Both the position numbers and the translations under genes were made by a program. This document shows, one piece after another, positions 25,874-37,303 of a DNA stretch of 64,000 nucleotides; positions within the stretch are counted from its first letter, which is position 1, and the number at the start of each line of letters is the position of its first letter. Origin of the DNA: Chrysoperla carnea. Taxonomy: Eukaryota > Arthropoda > Insecta > Neuroptera > Chrysopidae. The notes below the pieces were generated by a model. That model searched no databases. It was not told the DNA's origin and saw only the letters and a program-made list of their open reading frames with translations. Location: contig NC_058340.1 in assembly GCF_905475395.1 (NCBI RefSeq), forward strand, positions 71,898,181-71,962,180. The letters are read 5' to 3'.

Positions 25874-28661
25874 CTAACTGGATGAAATCCATGGCGTATG
25901 TTGCTTTTCAAAATTTGGATTATTTGTTTGCCAACCTTTTGCTGATGGGCCAAACTTATATACTAATTTATGTCCATTTACAGGTTGAAAGATTTCTGAA
26001 TCGTAATAATACCTGAAATTAAATAAAAGAAAGAAATTAATTTTTGATTAATTATTATACCTAAAATATATATTCAAGGAGAAATAGCGACATGTATATT
26101 CACAATCTAGTTCGATGACTATTATTTACTCTCCCCACTCTATGGTTTAGCCAATTTCTTGAATTTTACTAAAGATAAGAATACGTGCCTCTTTGTTTTC
26201 ACCACGGGGAATGGAGCACATATACAATTAACTATGTATTATCTTTAGTAGGAGAATATCTCCCATCTTCGCTTTAATTAAGGTTCAAAAAACTATTTGT
26301 TTTTGGGCGGCCATATTTTTTTTATTGAAAATTTGTCCCCCTTTTTGCGGTTTTGAATATAAATTCATAACTTTGCAATTAGAGATAAAAAAAATCAAGT
26401 AGATAAATTTAGTGGCTTTCACATAAATTATAGTTAAGAAGATAACCGACCAATAAAAGCAAAGAAAGGGAGGAGTTAGTGGACTCCAGGGAAGCTTTCC
26501 CCCCCTCTTCTATGCTACTGATTAGTTTGACTCCCCACTAGAGTAAACGAATGAGACAGGCCATTCTTTGCGGGTTCCCCTACTTGATAACTGAGTTATC
26601 GACCCGGTGAAAAACTTCTCCCCACTTTTGTGACCATTATATCTAATAGTATGTTCCCCACTAGACTTAACGGGTGAGGTAGGTAAATTATTCTCTAGGT
26701 AATTAATTACCTGTTTTCTACTGAATCAATTTTTTTCTACATATATTATTATTAGCTTTGGGGCAAGTTTAAATATAAGGAATAATATAATATTGTGAAA
26801 CATACCTTAGTGCCCTGCTAAATTTTTCAAAATTCATTGTAGTATTCCGTTTTCGAGATCCCCATATTTGTGCAACTCGTTCGGGTGTAACAAAACGAAA
26901 TTCACCTTTTTCATGATTCTCCCATTTAATAATTGCTGGACAATAATTTGGATCGTGAAGTAAATTTCTGATGAATTCCCATAAACGTCCCAATGAATTT
27001 TTTGGTTCTTTCTTCTTTACTAAAGTTGTACGTCCACGCGGCCGACCACGACCACGTCTTACTGTATGTAATATACTCTTACTTTCGGGCATATTCGAAG
27101 GTGTGGTATCGGTGAATGTAGACAATACTGTTGGTAAATGTGAATTATAGTCAATTTCGTCAAGAGATTCAGGTCTGTAAAGATCATCTAATCGGCTTTC
27201 TTCTGGTTGCGTACATTGAGATTCTAGAGATTCCCGCCGGAGAGCGTTACATGTCTGAGGATCGTATCTTGGAACTGTAAGCAAACGAAACGAAATATTA
27301 GTAATGATAGCCTAGGATTGTGTAATCATCAGTACATCGACTAGTCCAAGAATAATTTAATACTTACAGATTTGAGAATGGTTACGTGCTTGAATGCCAT
27401 TATATAACATTGGACCGTATTTTGGATCACAGATAATAAAATCTTCTAAAGTCATGCTGTACAAATGGGTACCATTTTTAATATGAGTAAAATTATCAAT
27501 CTTAAAATCACTTGGATCGAAACAATTTTTTGCTATGTACGATTGAATCCATTGAATTGTATGATCTTGGGTCCATTGTAATGCTGGTGTGTGTTCACAA
27601 TTTGAATCGCCTGTGACATCGGTTGATATTTGACCTTTTTTGAAAAAAAATAATAGTATTAATCTCAAAAGTTTTAAAAGTTTCACATTTACGATTTTAA
27701 AGTTTTAAAATTTGGAATATTGGAATAATTATTTCCAAAGCATTTAAACCTTATAATACTTCTTATTTTAAGTATTTAAAAAAAAATTTAACAACCACCG
27801 GGAATTGAACCCAGGTCCTCTCGCTTTCAAGCCGACTTCTTTAAACAAGAGACTAGACTTATAACTTAACAACTTGATTTTTAGAAGGACAATCTTAATA
27901 TGAAGTTGTAAGAAAACAAATACTTACTGTCATTAGAACTGCTTTCGGATTCTCGATAAACATCTTTTAAAATATTTTCAACATCATAGTTCCAGTTACA
28001 GCGTAATTGAAAATAATTATCATCGGTTTCAACCTCATTCTGAAATATTTTAATTCAAAATTAGATAAAAATCGACCAACAAAAATTATTTTTTTAAATT
28101 TTTAATATTATTTTTGAAAAAATCTAAAGGAATATTTCGATTAGTAACTATTAATAAATTGGGCCTAAAATTTCCTTAATAGAGATTTAAATAATATTTT
28201 TTAATTTACCAGGGATTTGATAAATTTTATAAACAATCAAATTTATAAAAAATATATTAGTAAATGAAATAAGTCTTCATAATTTTAAAACTCGTCAATG
28301 AGAACTAATACAAAAAATTTTTGAAACTCTTAGACTTCGTAAGAAAAATAAATAATTAATTTTTTGGTAAATAAATACATAGTCTATAAATATTCATCAA
28401 GAACGGTTAAATTAAATTATTTATAAAAAGAAAATTGTTTATGAATAAAATAAGTCTTAAGACTTTAGACTGCGCATATTTTATTCATGTTTTTTTTATT
28501 TATTATTTGATAACAAAAAACAAAAACTTAATAATATCTCAATAACAAAAGGTATAAAATAAAAAAACAAAACTTATTAGACTTTTTCAAAAGAAAATTT
28601 GAGGGAAACAATTAAATAAACATACACATCCTATAATGGTGGCTTCGATAAAAAAATCCAT
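25874..28661 (-). CDS. ETS transcription factor, ESE/ELF3-EHF type (5 coding exons, 340 aa)
   Basis: Sequence-specific nuclear DNA-binding factor. Coding exons on the - strand: 28661-28626, 28039-27928, 27634-27368, 27274-26806, 26012-25874. All are GT-AG (donors GTATGT, GTAAGT, GTAAGT, GTATGT) and total 1023 nt with consistent phases. Exon 1 is only 12 codons (MDFFIEATIIGC) in an AACCATGG context. Residues about 64-133 form a Pointed/SAM domain (WTQDH...W, then LYSMTLEDF). Residues 211-220 are an AT-hook (RRGRGRPRGR). Residues about 234-322 are the ETS domain, starting LWEFIRNLL and ending KFGPSAKGW, with the two base-contacting arginines of the recognition helix at Arg292 and Arg295 in SRALRYYY. 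Pointed + AT-hook + ETS in this order is the ELF3 (ESE) layout, and 340 aa is near ELF3's size. The region after the helix (YYYDSEIFQPVNG) is less basic than usual. It could instead be another Pointed-ETS subgroup; the ETS call itself is secure. Confidence 0.92.
27791..27866 (-). repeat. tRNA-like SINE head in an ETS gene intron
   Basis: Read on the - strand, this intronic segment contains a perfect B-box-like GGTTCAATTCC inside a 5-bp T-stem, followed by CGGTGGTTG. The upstream part is only loosely tRNA-like. It most likely derives from a tRNA-headed SINE; a functional tRNA is unlikely because the D and anticodon arms are poor. Confidence 0.45.
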
Positions 28662-28854
28662 GGTTATTTTTGCATACAATCAAAAACAAATAATATACAC
28701 AAAAACACTTCACTTAATAGTCTATAGTCTATTTTATTTTTGGGTGCAAGAACTTAAGTTTCTTGAAACAACAATACAAACATAAACAATTTAACACTTC
28801 AACAAACAACAAACAACACTTGGCTGCGAAGCATAAAACATAAGATCATTGAAT
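28662..28854 (-). promoter_or_regulatory. Predicted 5' UTR of the ETS gene, with a short upstream ORF
   Basis: The stretch between the predicted start site and the ETS ATG contains a 16-codon upstream ORF beginning three bases past the Inr (MILCFML..., ending in TGA). It is fully upstream of the main start and could allow reinitiation. The extent is inferred from the TATA/Inr pair. Confidence 0.4.
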
Positions 28855-28886
28855 GAAATCTTATGTGCGAAACATTTAGTTTTATA
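28851..28886 (-). promoter_or_regulatory. Core promoter of the ETS gene: TATA box plus Inr
   Basis: On the - strand, TATAAAA lies at 28886-28880 and TCATTC, an exact fit to the arthropod initiator TCAKTY, at 28856-28851. The Inr A (28854) is 32 nt downstream of the first T of the TATA box, the expected distance. The resulting 5' UTR is about 193 nt and ends at AACCATGG. A second TATA-like word (TATATAAA, 28934-28927) and a CRE-like TGACGTCA (28896-28903) lie just upstream. Confidence 0.6.
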
Positions 28887-28939
28887 TGTTGAAGTATGAC
28901 GTCAGTCTGGGAATTCCCCACACAGATTTATATACTTAA

Positions 28940-29750
28940 ATCTTATATACTTACTTAAGTATTGTACTTAAAGGTATAAGAAGCTTGAAGACACTTTTGC
29001 AAACTTTTCGATGTTAATTTTTATTTTGTATTTTGGCGTCATTACAGTAATTGCTACGATTAAGACCTAAATAAAATCAATGATCTTAAAAATAAATCAT
29101 TTTTGAAATAACCATACATATCTATAATTTCTTTAAATATTGTGGTCTTTTTATTTAAGGCGTTACCAAAAGTTAAAAATTTCTCATTTTGGTAACGATT
29201 TTCTAAAGTTACTATTTTATTCATGTTATTCTAATATTATTTTTAGGTTTGTTTTTAGAAAAATTCAAATTTTGATCAATTTTTTAATTATTAGTCCATT
29301 TTTTACGCGTTTATTTTGCTTTTCCTGATTTCCACCTGTCTGTTTTTGAGTTAGATCTTTGAAATTTTTAGTCGAAATAATGACTTATTATCATTTTTCT
29401 GATCGTATGTTGAAAATTATAAATACACAAGAAAATAGAAATATGATGATAAAGCATTGTATAAAAAAAAAAGTATAAACGTTGCGAAAGTCGTTTTGTT
29501 TCACGAAAAATACTGAAAAGAAAATTTTAATAAACTATAAAACAGTGCATACTTTTTTTCCAGAGTCGCTTGAATACACTCTACAAATCAGCTTGAATGT
29601 TTATATATCCATCAAAAGCTTAAAGTTTTCAACGCTTTTCAAAATTAAATTTCGTAAAAATTTTCAGTTCATCAAAATTTATTGATTAGTTAGTTTAATT
29701 TAAATAAAACACATTATCAGCATATTTCATTGCGCCTACACCAATTTTTA
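28940..29750. other. Upstream region of the ETS gene
   Basis: No gene was seen. An AAATCTTATATACTTACTTA stretch lies just upstream of the predicted promoter. Could hold regulatory sequence, but no specific site is supported. Confidence 0.4.
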
Positions 29751-30345
29751 TACCATGTATATATGAAATATACATAGTATATTAAGTTTCGTCCCAAGTT
29801 TGTAACGCTTAAAAATATTGATGCTACGAACAAAATTTTGGTATAGGTGTTCATAGAATCACCTAATTAATCCATTTCCGGCTGTCCGTCCGTCCGTCCG
29901 TCTATCTGTGGACACGATAACTCAAAAACGAAAAAAGATATCGAGCTGAAATTTTTACAGCGTACTCAGGACGTAAAAAGTGAGGTCAAGTTCGTAAATG
30001 AGCATCATAGGTCAATTGGGTCTTGGGTCCGTAGGACCCATCTTGTAAACCGTTAGAGATAGAACAAAAGTTTAAATGTAAAAAATGTTCCTTATAAAAA
30101 AATAAAAAACTTTTGTTTAAAACATTTTTTTGTAAACATCACTGTTTACCCACGAGGGCGTTAATTAGGTGCAAATTTTATAGTATGTATTAATATAGGA
30201 ATATCAGTTGTGTGTGTGTCTATTTAAAAGTGAATATCTTTTGTTTTTTACGTGACGTCAAAAAAACAAACGATTGCGCATCAACACTGTCTATACATGG
30301 TATTTCAACAATTAACTCAGTCAATTGTTTATTTTCACTTGTTAG
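29751..30345 (+). repeat. Dispersed non-coding repeat with TGTCCGTC microsatellite, copy 1
   Basis: Contains CCCAAGTTTGTAACGCTTA, ACGAACAAAATTTTGGTATA, a (GTCC)n stretch, CAATTGGGTCTTGGGTCCGT and CAACACTGTCTATACATGG. A diverged partial copy sits at 3123-3400. No coding potential; probably the non-coding part of a retroelement or DNA transposon. Confidence 0.65.
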
Positions 30346-31986
30346 GGATATATTTATAAAAAATTAAAATATTTTTTATGAACTTAGAAATTTTGAAATA
30401 CACTTTACAAGTTTGTAAAAGTAAATTATTTGAAAATGTTTAAATTGATAAAAAAGCCACGTATAGGTACTAAAATTTGCTCAATATAAGGTTGCTTCTT
30501 CATGTGATTTCTAAAAGAATTTAATCAAATTTTATTGGACTTTTAAGTTAAATTTGTTTTTATAACATTTCAAACTTTGTGAATTTCATTTAAATCAAAT
30601 TTTTTTAAAAACCGTGGTCTGATCACTGCAACATGAAAATCGAAGTCGTCAGACTTTTATACTAAAAGAAAGAAATTGGCAACAAAATATGTAAAAATTG
30701 CAGACCTGTGTTTACCTTGTTTATTTGCTTAAAGAAAAAAGATAAAAAAAAAATTTGTCTTAAATTGGTTTTAAAATCAGCATTTTTCGTAGCTTTTTTC
30801 GAAAATGTACTCTGGTAATTAGTATGTATTTCATCCTTACCTAATTTCAAGGAAATATTCAAAATTTAACTGTCTTAAAATCAAATTTTTTGTGGTAGTT
30901 GAAATTTTACTGCTAGGTACCTCTTATAGGTACCATAAATATTTTTATAAATTACAAAACTTTGCGCCCCTATTGGTTCCAAAATAGTGTTTACCAAGTT
31001 AATAAGTTTTCCTTATTTGATTATTTTATTTAGAAAATGTCAATTATTATTTTGATCCTAAAAATAATACAAATAACGGGATAAAAATAGCTTTTATTAA
31101 AACAGTTTGGCATCAACAGGATAATAGAGCACTTGGAGATTTCAACATGCTTTCATATTTTTTGTTTATCCTTCCTACTTCCTCTAGTACGAAAAAAATA
31201 TAAAAAAATCTTAATAATTTGAACGGCAAGAGCCTTTCGAAAGATGATGATTTTCTTGGGTAAAATGCAAAATAGATAATACGAGTATTTGTTTACATAC
31301 CAAACTAATGATTACAAGTTTAAAAAAAAACATAATTCTTTCTTTGGGTTTTTTGAAGATCGCCGCTTATGGTATTTTTAAAAGGTTAGGTTTTATTAGA
31401 ATTATGATATACCTATCTGTTTAAAAGAAATGGGAAATTCTTTTATCTTATTATAATAACTTGTTTATAATTATTTTAATCCATCATAGAAATTAAATTT
31501 ATATCCACTCCGAAAAGGTTTTTATTTGGCAAAAATATTTTGTTAAAATTTATAAGTACAAGTATCTATATACGATCTAGAAAGAGATTTGAGGGCGGTA
31601 GAGCCATAGTAACATGTTATATTTGTTTTGTTTAAGGAAATCTACTCCAAAAAGATTTGAACACACATGTTTTTTGGCCTGTTTCTCAAAATACCATTTA
31701 TTTGATTAAGAATCCCAATATTCAATTGTACCAAGAAAACAGCCGAAAATAGCCATCGCTAACATTTCTAGCTGTAACTATCAATATACGACATTGCAAT
31801 TGGAGGGCGGTATAATCTATAGTGATACAAAAAAGATGTTTTATTTGTAAGGAAAGGAAATGTAGAAAATGTATTTTTAAGTTTTGAGGAAATTAATGAT
31901 TTTATTGATTAATATTTATAAAAATAAATATTAATAACCATAGTTGGGCTAATGGAAAAACAATATTCTATAAAAATTATTGTTAC
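30346..31986. other. Intergenic, no gene seen
   Basis: AT-rich. GAGGGCGGTA occurs twice (about 31591 and 31803) in similar surroundings, hinting at an old duplicated repeat. No coding frame. Confidence 0.4.
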
Positions 31987-32302
31987 TTAAGGTAGTTCTA
32001 TCGGTAATAGACTTTGCTGCATTCAGAATTTAATGAAACTTGGCATAGTTGTCCATTATTATATCATAATTAACCAGTTAAATTTTAGGGGCCTTCAGAG
32101 AACTGAAAAAAAGATATTTTAACATTGATCCTTATGGAAAATCACAGATTTTATTTTATTTCACAAAACTGGACGTTCAGATTTTCACTTCTCTGAGGGC
32201 CCCTAAAAATTTAACTGGTTAATTATGATATAATAATGGACAACTATGCCAAGTTTCCTTAAATTCTGAATGCAAAGTTTATTACCGATAGTACTACCTT
32301 AA
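31987..32302. mobile_element. Foldback MITE, about 120-bp arms, TTAAGGTAGT termini
   Basis: The left arm (31987 to about 32110) and right arm (about 32185-32302) are near-identical inverted copies. They share long exact blocks such as CTTGGCATAGTTGTCCATTA and the bases after it, leaving a short spacer of about 75 bp. The whole would fold into one hairpin. It is bounded by TTAA on both sides. Confidence 0.8.
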
Positions 32303-33663
32303 AAAAATAATCGTTCGCATACAAAAATTAATTCTCCATGAAGTAAAAGATCGGGATTTCTCGGGAAAAAAATGGTGAAATTTTTCAGATAGTTATCAAC
32401 TGTAGGTCCTACAAATTCTTGGTCAATTACACCATTTTTGCATATCTTTCAAAGAGTTACCATCTCCTTGTGCAGAGTTCTTATTTTGAATGTTTGCATA
32501 AGCCCTGAAAATTAAACTGATGGCTTTTAGTCTAAATTCAATGCCAAGGACACATTATGAAAAAACGAAAACATGAGGATCAATAACTTCTTTTTAGGAG
32601 GAAAAAATAGTTTAATTACAAAAAATATTTTCATTCAATAAGACAAGTATTCAATAATCCAACTAGTTTTAAAATCTTAACCATCTGTTGATTAGTAGAT
32701 TAATAACTGGTGACAAGATAAGATCTTTTTGTCTATACAGTTGCCTGAGAAACCTCGCGTTTTTGAGATAATCAGTTTTTGGTTAGAAGTGATTGAATTA
32801 ATGTCTATGCCTGCCTGATCCCCTAACTAGATACTAAATGAACATACGAAACCACGTGGCTAGATAAGAAAAATTTACTTTAAGGCCTTATCTAGCTGTT
32901 TTTATTTCAGTAACTATTTTAATCCCCGAAGAAAATAGTTAAAATTAAAGTTTTTATTCAGCTAAGAAGAAACGTGTTGTCATCAAACAATCGTTAAATC
33001 GTTACAAAATCGTTAAATCTTCATAAAGCAGACAACATGAGCCATAGAAAACATCCTTTATTATTTGAAAGTGAAATTCAATAAAAGCTTGTAAATAAGA
33101 AAATTAAGAGAATTGAAGTGAAATAATTTTATGATTTCACATTTTTAAAATTTACATTCCGCCATCAAAATAACATGACGTAGACCCGTAAAGAATTAAA
33201 TTGGCATAAATCATTACACCCAATAAATTATAATTATTAGGTACATTAAAAATAATTAAAAAAAAAAAAAAAAAAAAAGTACTTTGATAGCGACCTGTGT
33301 GCAAAGATAATGTGATATTAGGCAGATACTTTCATGAGGTCAGTCAATTTTATTGGATAGAAGAATAATAATTTCGATATAATGGCGACTTAAGAATATT
33401 TTTGATATTTATTTATTTAATACGATTAAGCATATATATGAACATTCACTCGGTGCAGAGTTCCGTACCAAAAAATCAACTTGATTTGATTTTTATGAAA
33501 ATGTACATTTTGTTCTTATTATAAATAAATAAAAATCGTTATATATTTTAAACTTTGTTTTATTTTTAAATTTTCTATCCTATTTTTTCTTTCAAAACAA
33601 AATTATCAAGTAATTAAATATTTAGTAAAGGTAAGTATTAAGTTAAATATATGAAAATAAATA
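32303..33663. other. Intergenic, no gene seen
   Basis: No domain-bearing frame. It includes the poly(A) tract at 33258-33279 and repeated ATCGTTAAATC words near 32990-33020. Confidence 0.5.
33258..33279 (+). repeat. Poly(A) tract
   Basis: A pure run of about 20 A. It may be the tail of an old retrotransposed insertion, but no body is recognisable upstream. Confidence 0.6.
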
Positions 33664-33742
33664 AGCTGGGTGGCTGTGTGGGTATAGCACTGGCCTCTGA
33701 AAAAAGGTACGCCGGTTCGTATCTTGGTGTGTTTAACATTTT
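33664..33742 (+). repeat. tRNA-like SINE head
   Basis: An A-box-like TGGCTGTGTGGGTA and, 40 bases on, a B-box-like GGTTCGTATCT, spaced as in a tRNA. The stems do not close cleanly, so this is a tRNA-derived SINE remnant and not a tRNA gene. Confidence 0.45.
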
Positions 33743-33854
33743 TACTTTTGAATTAAATGAATTTTTCCTGATGTTAAAAATTTACACTTTTTTTATAGTT
33801 TAAATTATCTTTATAACCCGCCCTCTTGCTATAAATAACGTCAGTTATGTATAT

Positions 33855-34330
33855 GTCATAAATCACTATTCTGTCAGGGAGTGGGAATTTAAATTACGAT
33901 AAATAAATCTCACTCTTTAAAATCATGTTCTCCTGTTACAAAATATTAAAAAATATGTACAAAAATGACTCGTTATGCTAAAATTTGAAACTTTTTAATA
34001 GGAGAACATGTCATATAGTTTATCTCACTCATATTCTCCTAAAATTTTGTATTTATAATATTAAAAAAACGCTCGTTAAGACTAAATTTTGAAATCTTGT
34101 AACAGGAGAATATGTTATATATTTTATCCCACTATTTATAACATATTCGCCTATTACAAAATATTAAAAAAATACTTATTTGGCTTGCTTTTTTGTTGTA
34201 CTTACTAAAATTTAAGATTTTGTAATAAGAGAACATGTTATTTCACAAACAAAAAAAGAATTATTTTAGTCCCACTTTGCTACTTTTGTCATAAATCACT
34301 CTTCTGCCAGGGGGGTGGGAATTAAAATAA
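33855..34330 (+). repeat. Hairpin-bearing tandem array bounded by 43-bp direct repeats
   Basis: Three diverged units of about 110 bp. Each has ATGTTCTCCTGTTACAAAAT near its start and the inverted form (TAACAGGAGAACATG-like) near its end, so each could form a stem. The array is bounded by GTCATAAATCACTATTCTGT at 33855 and GTCATAAATCACTCTTCTGC at 34288, each continuing CAGGG...GTGGGAATT. Confidence 0.65.
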
Positions 34331-34343
34331 CATCTGGGGCTGT

Positions 34344-34675
34344 ATAATTAAATGTGAACAACAATAATAAGTAATAATAATAAATAAGGTGGATAAACAA
34401 AGTAAAAAATTCATTGAGTTGAAAAAATTGCATTCGTGTCTAGAACTCGAATAGCCTAATTGGTAGGGCGCTTGACATGAATCCAAGAAGTCCGGGTTCG
34501 AGTCCTGGTTCGAGTGTATTTTTTTCAATTCTCTTTAATTAAGATTGCTAGGCAAGACATTTGTCAATTTAGTTCACGATTGAATGTAACATATTATATA
34601 TCAAAATTAGTCGAAAGACCATGATGTAAATATTGTGTGCATAATTAAATGTGAACAACAATAATAAGTAATAAT
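34344..34675 (+). repeat. 35-bp direct repeats flanking the tRNA-like sequence
   Basis: ATAATTAAATGTGAACAACA plus the next 15 bases occur identically at 34344-34378 and 34641-34675. The segment between holds the tRNA-like unit. Thirty-five bases is long for a target duplication, so a local tandem duplication or recombination is as likely. Confidence 0.6.
34446..34514 (+). repeat. tRNA-like sequence / SINE head
   Basis: CTCGAAT at the start pairs with GTTCGAG at the end (7 bp, one wobble). A D-loop-like CCTAATTGGTAGG, a good T-arm with GGTTCGAGTCC and overall tRNA length are present. The anticodon arm is poor: the loop position before the would-be anticodon is A where T is required. So it is a tRNA pseudogene or SINE head, not a confident functional tRNA. 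Confidence 0.5.
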
Positions 34676-35779
34676 TTATTCTTAAATATTATAAATATAG
34701 ATTATATGTAGTAATGTCCCGGAAGACAAGCGAAAAAACGTCAACGAGAGACGAGTCGGTAATAAGAATCATAATTTTCGATAATTATTCGATCGACAGA
34801 CAACAGATGTTAAAGAGTTCGAGAGACAATTTTCCAATGAATCTTTTAATCTTGAAAATATACTAATCAGAAATCGATAAATCTTGTCAAGTAGACGATA
34901 GATACGCGACAATAGAAAACATTCAATGATAGAATCGAGACGATACAAGACGATACAAGAAAACTTTTACAAGCCGAGAAAATACAAGAGCACAGGTGAA
35001 TCCTCTATTGATATTTTGAGTAAAGAATTTTTTTGTAGCGTGTTTTCTTTCGAATAAATTCAAAAATGACATATTTTTAAGTCGCATTTACTCCAAAAGC
35101 AAACGGTTTTCGACAAAAAATGTTAGTTTTTTTTATGAAGATCAACTTTCTAATTTAAAGTGTTATTCTATCACCTTTTATGATCTTAAGTGGCTATTAA
35201 AGCAACCCGAAGAACTAGGTCCAATATGATTTCAGTACAGTACGAAATCGGAATGTTTCCATCTAAAGTAAGTCATTACACTCTTATAAAAGTTATATTT
35301 AACATCATTTGTAGATTAAAATGATTTCTTTTATCAAAATAATAAAATAACAAAAACAGGAACAATAAGATTACAGAAAAAGTAGACACTCAGTGGTGGT
35401 TGAATAGCAATGCAATTGCCACACTAATTAAATATTTTAAAACGGATGTCACTCAAAATAATTACTCATATATTAAAAATTAATTTTAATAATAATCTAT
35501 TTCTTATATTATTTATAATTTTGTGGTTTTTAATGCGTGGCATGTAGTTACTGTTCACCACAAAAATATCTTACAAACTTATCACATTATTGAACAACTT
35601 TATTTGGAATATTATAACATATTTATTGGCAGTTATAGTAGACAGTGTGGCTAGTGGGTTTTCTGAAAAGAGAAAAACCCATTTTACAATAAAACTATAT
35701 TTAAAATTCGTATCGGGGTGTGTCCACTGGAATGACCTCGAAAACATCATCAAAAACAATAAAATCAAAAATTTAGTAA
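34676..35779. other. Intergenic, no gene seen
   Basis: A less AT-rich patch at 34710-34990 has repeated GACGATACAAGA words. No coding frame. Confidence 0.45.
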
Positions 35780-36130
35780 ATTCGAATCAATAAAAAAAAC
35801 TTTTAACAAAAAGAAAACTAACTTAAAAAAAAAACTTTTCCAAAACAAATTAATATGCACTAAAAAGTAAAAAAATAACGATAACATAATGTAGTTAAAA
35901 TTATCGTTCTTTTTGGAGTCGGTGTCAGCCAAGGAAATAACTCTGACAAAACAGTTTGCTACAATTAGCTTGGCTGACACCGATTCCAAAAATAACAATA
36001 ATTTTAACTACATTATATTGTCGTAATTTTTTTACTTTTTAGTCCATATTAATTTGTTTTGGAAAAGTTTTTTTTTTTGAAGTCGGTTTTCTTTTTGGTA
36101 AAAATTTTTTTATTTTTTATTAATTCGAAT
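35780..36130. mobile_element. Foldback MITE, about 150-bp inverted arms
   Basis: Left arm 35780-35933 and right arm 35969-36130 are inverted copies with few differences. Both start at ATTCGAAT and meet at CGGTGTCAGCCAAG around a 35-bp loop. Short open frames on both strands here are products of the palindrome. No clear flanking duplication was found. Confidence 0.8.
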
Positions 36131-37024
36131 TAAAAACGAAATTTTACTTTTTATGATGACACCCTGTATTAAGAATATTATTTTTAGGTTCTGTACGATT
36201 GAAATTATGCAACTTTTTCTGCTACGGCAATATTTATTCCAATAAATTATTACATTAGTTGCTGATATAATAATATATAGAAAAATTGCGTAAAATTATT
36301 TTATAAATTGAATTCCATATCTATTTTTACTTAAACATTTATCACTTTTCAAAGTAGTTTAATTTAAATTACTTCATCATGATAGGAGAAGCTCATATAA
36401 AAATATAATTAATTAACTTTAATTAAATTTAATATGCAAATGATTTAACAGTTTCAAAAAAAAAATATTGTGGGAGCGCCGGAAACTAAATGATAATTCA
36501 AAAAATTAAGGCATAAAATTTAATTTATGGTTTAAAAAAGTTTTTTTGTAGACATAAAATTTTAATATATTTAATTTTTAATTAGATATTAAGTATTAAT
36601 TAGTATGACGAGACAAAACAATAAGTTTAGCCTCTTTTGAATATTTAAAGTAATAAATGACTTCATCCAAGAACTTTAAAAATCTTCAATTGACTGTTCT
36701 GTTTTTATTTGTATTTTATTATCCATTGTCACTATATTATCCAAATCTGAGGATTAATTTTTTATTATCCAAATCTGTGGATTTTCATTGCAAATCATTC
36801 TTAGCTTATTTCAGGGTTAAATTCGGCGTGCTGTAATATTGGTTTTTTTAATTTCCCAGTATAAATAATGAGTTCTCGAGGTATGTCTAGAAGTACTCCG
36901 AAATAAAAGCTTTTGTACAACAATATAGGCGATAAATTTGCACCCAAAACTGTGATGTTCAAGGCAAGAAGAATGGAAATTTTTAATATTAACAATGTTG
37001 GAGGAAATGAGTTAATATATCAAC

Positions 37025-37295
37025 TATGGAGTGTAGAGTAAAAGGAGAATCATCTCTGTATATAAAAAGTGTCCATAAAGTCATGTGAAATTGTGATGGC
37101 GCTGCCGTAAGCTGATGACGGCATTTGAATGAATATATATATATATATGAATATGAACCATCAGTCATCTCAGTCATCTGTGGTCATCAGCGCCTTTTTA
37201 GTTGGTTTTGGAACTATAATCTAACAGCTTTTTGTGGACACTTTTTTGGTCAAACAGTCATAAGAGATGATTCTCCTTTTACTCTACACTCCATA
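37025..37295. mobile_element. MITE with 33-bp perfect terminal inverted repeats and 8-bp TSD
   Basis: A 271-bp element. Its first 33 bases (beginning TATGGAGTGTAGAGTAAAAG) are the exact reverse complement of its last 33. ATATCAAC flanks it on both sides (37017-37024 and 37296-37303). Further in, AAAAAGTGTCCA and its complement form a second inverted pair. It is non-coding. The 8-bp duplication fits hAT or P superfamilies, but the TA start is not a standard hAT end, so the superfamily is open. Confidence 0.85.
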
Positions 37296-37303
37296 ATATC
37301 AAC

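Noticed and set aside
26769..26805. Extension of the ETS frame to RYVSQYYIIPYI
   Set aside because: This is read-through into the intron past donor GTATGT; splicing to 26012 restores RYYYDSEIF and the conserved ETS end.
33855..34330. CRISPR-like array
   Set aside because: The units are diverged tandem copies without unique spacers, in eukaryotic DNA.
34446..34514. Functional tRNA gene
   Set aside because: Good acceptor and T-arm but no proper anticodon stem-loop; A instead of T before the would-be anticodon.
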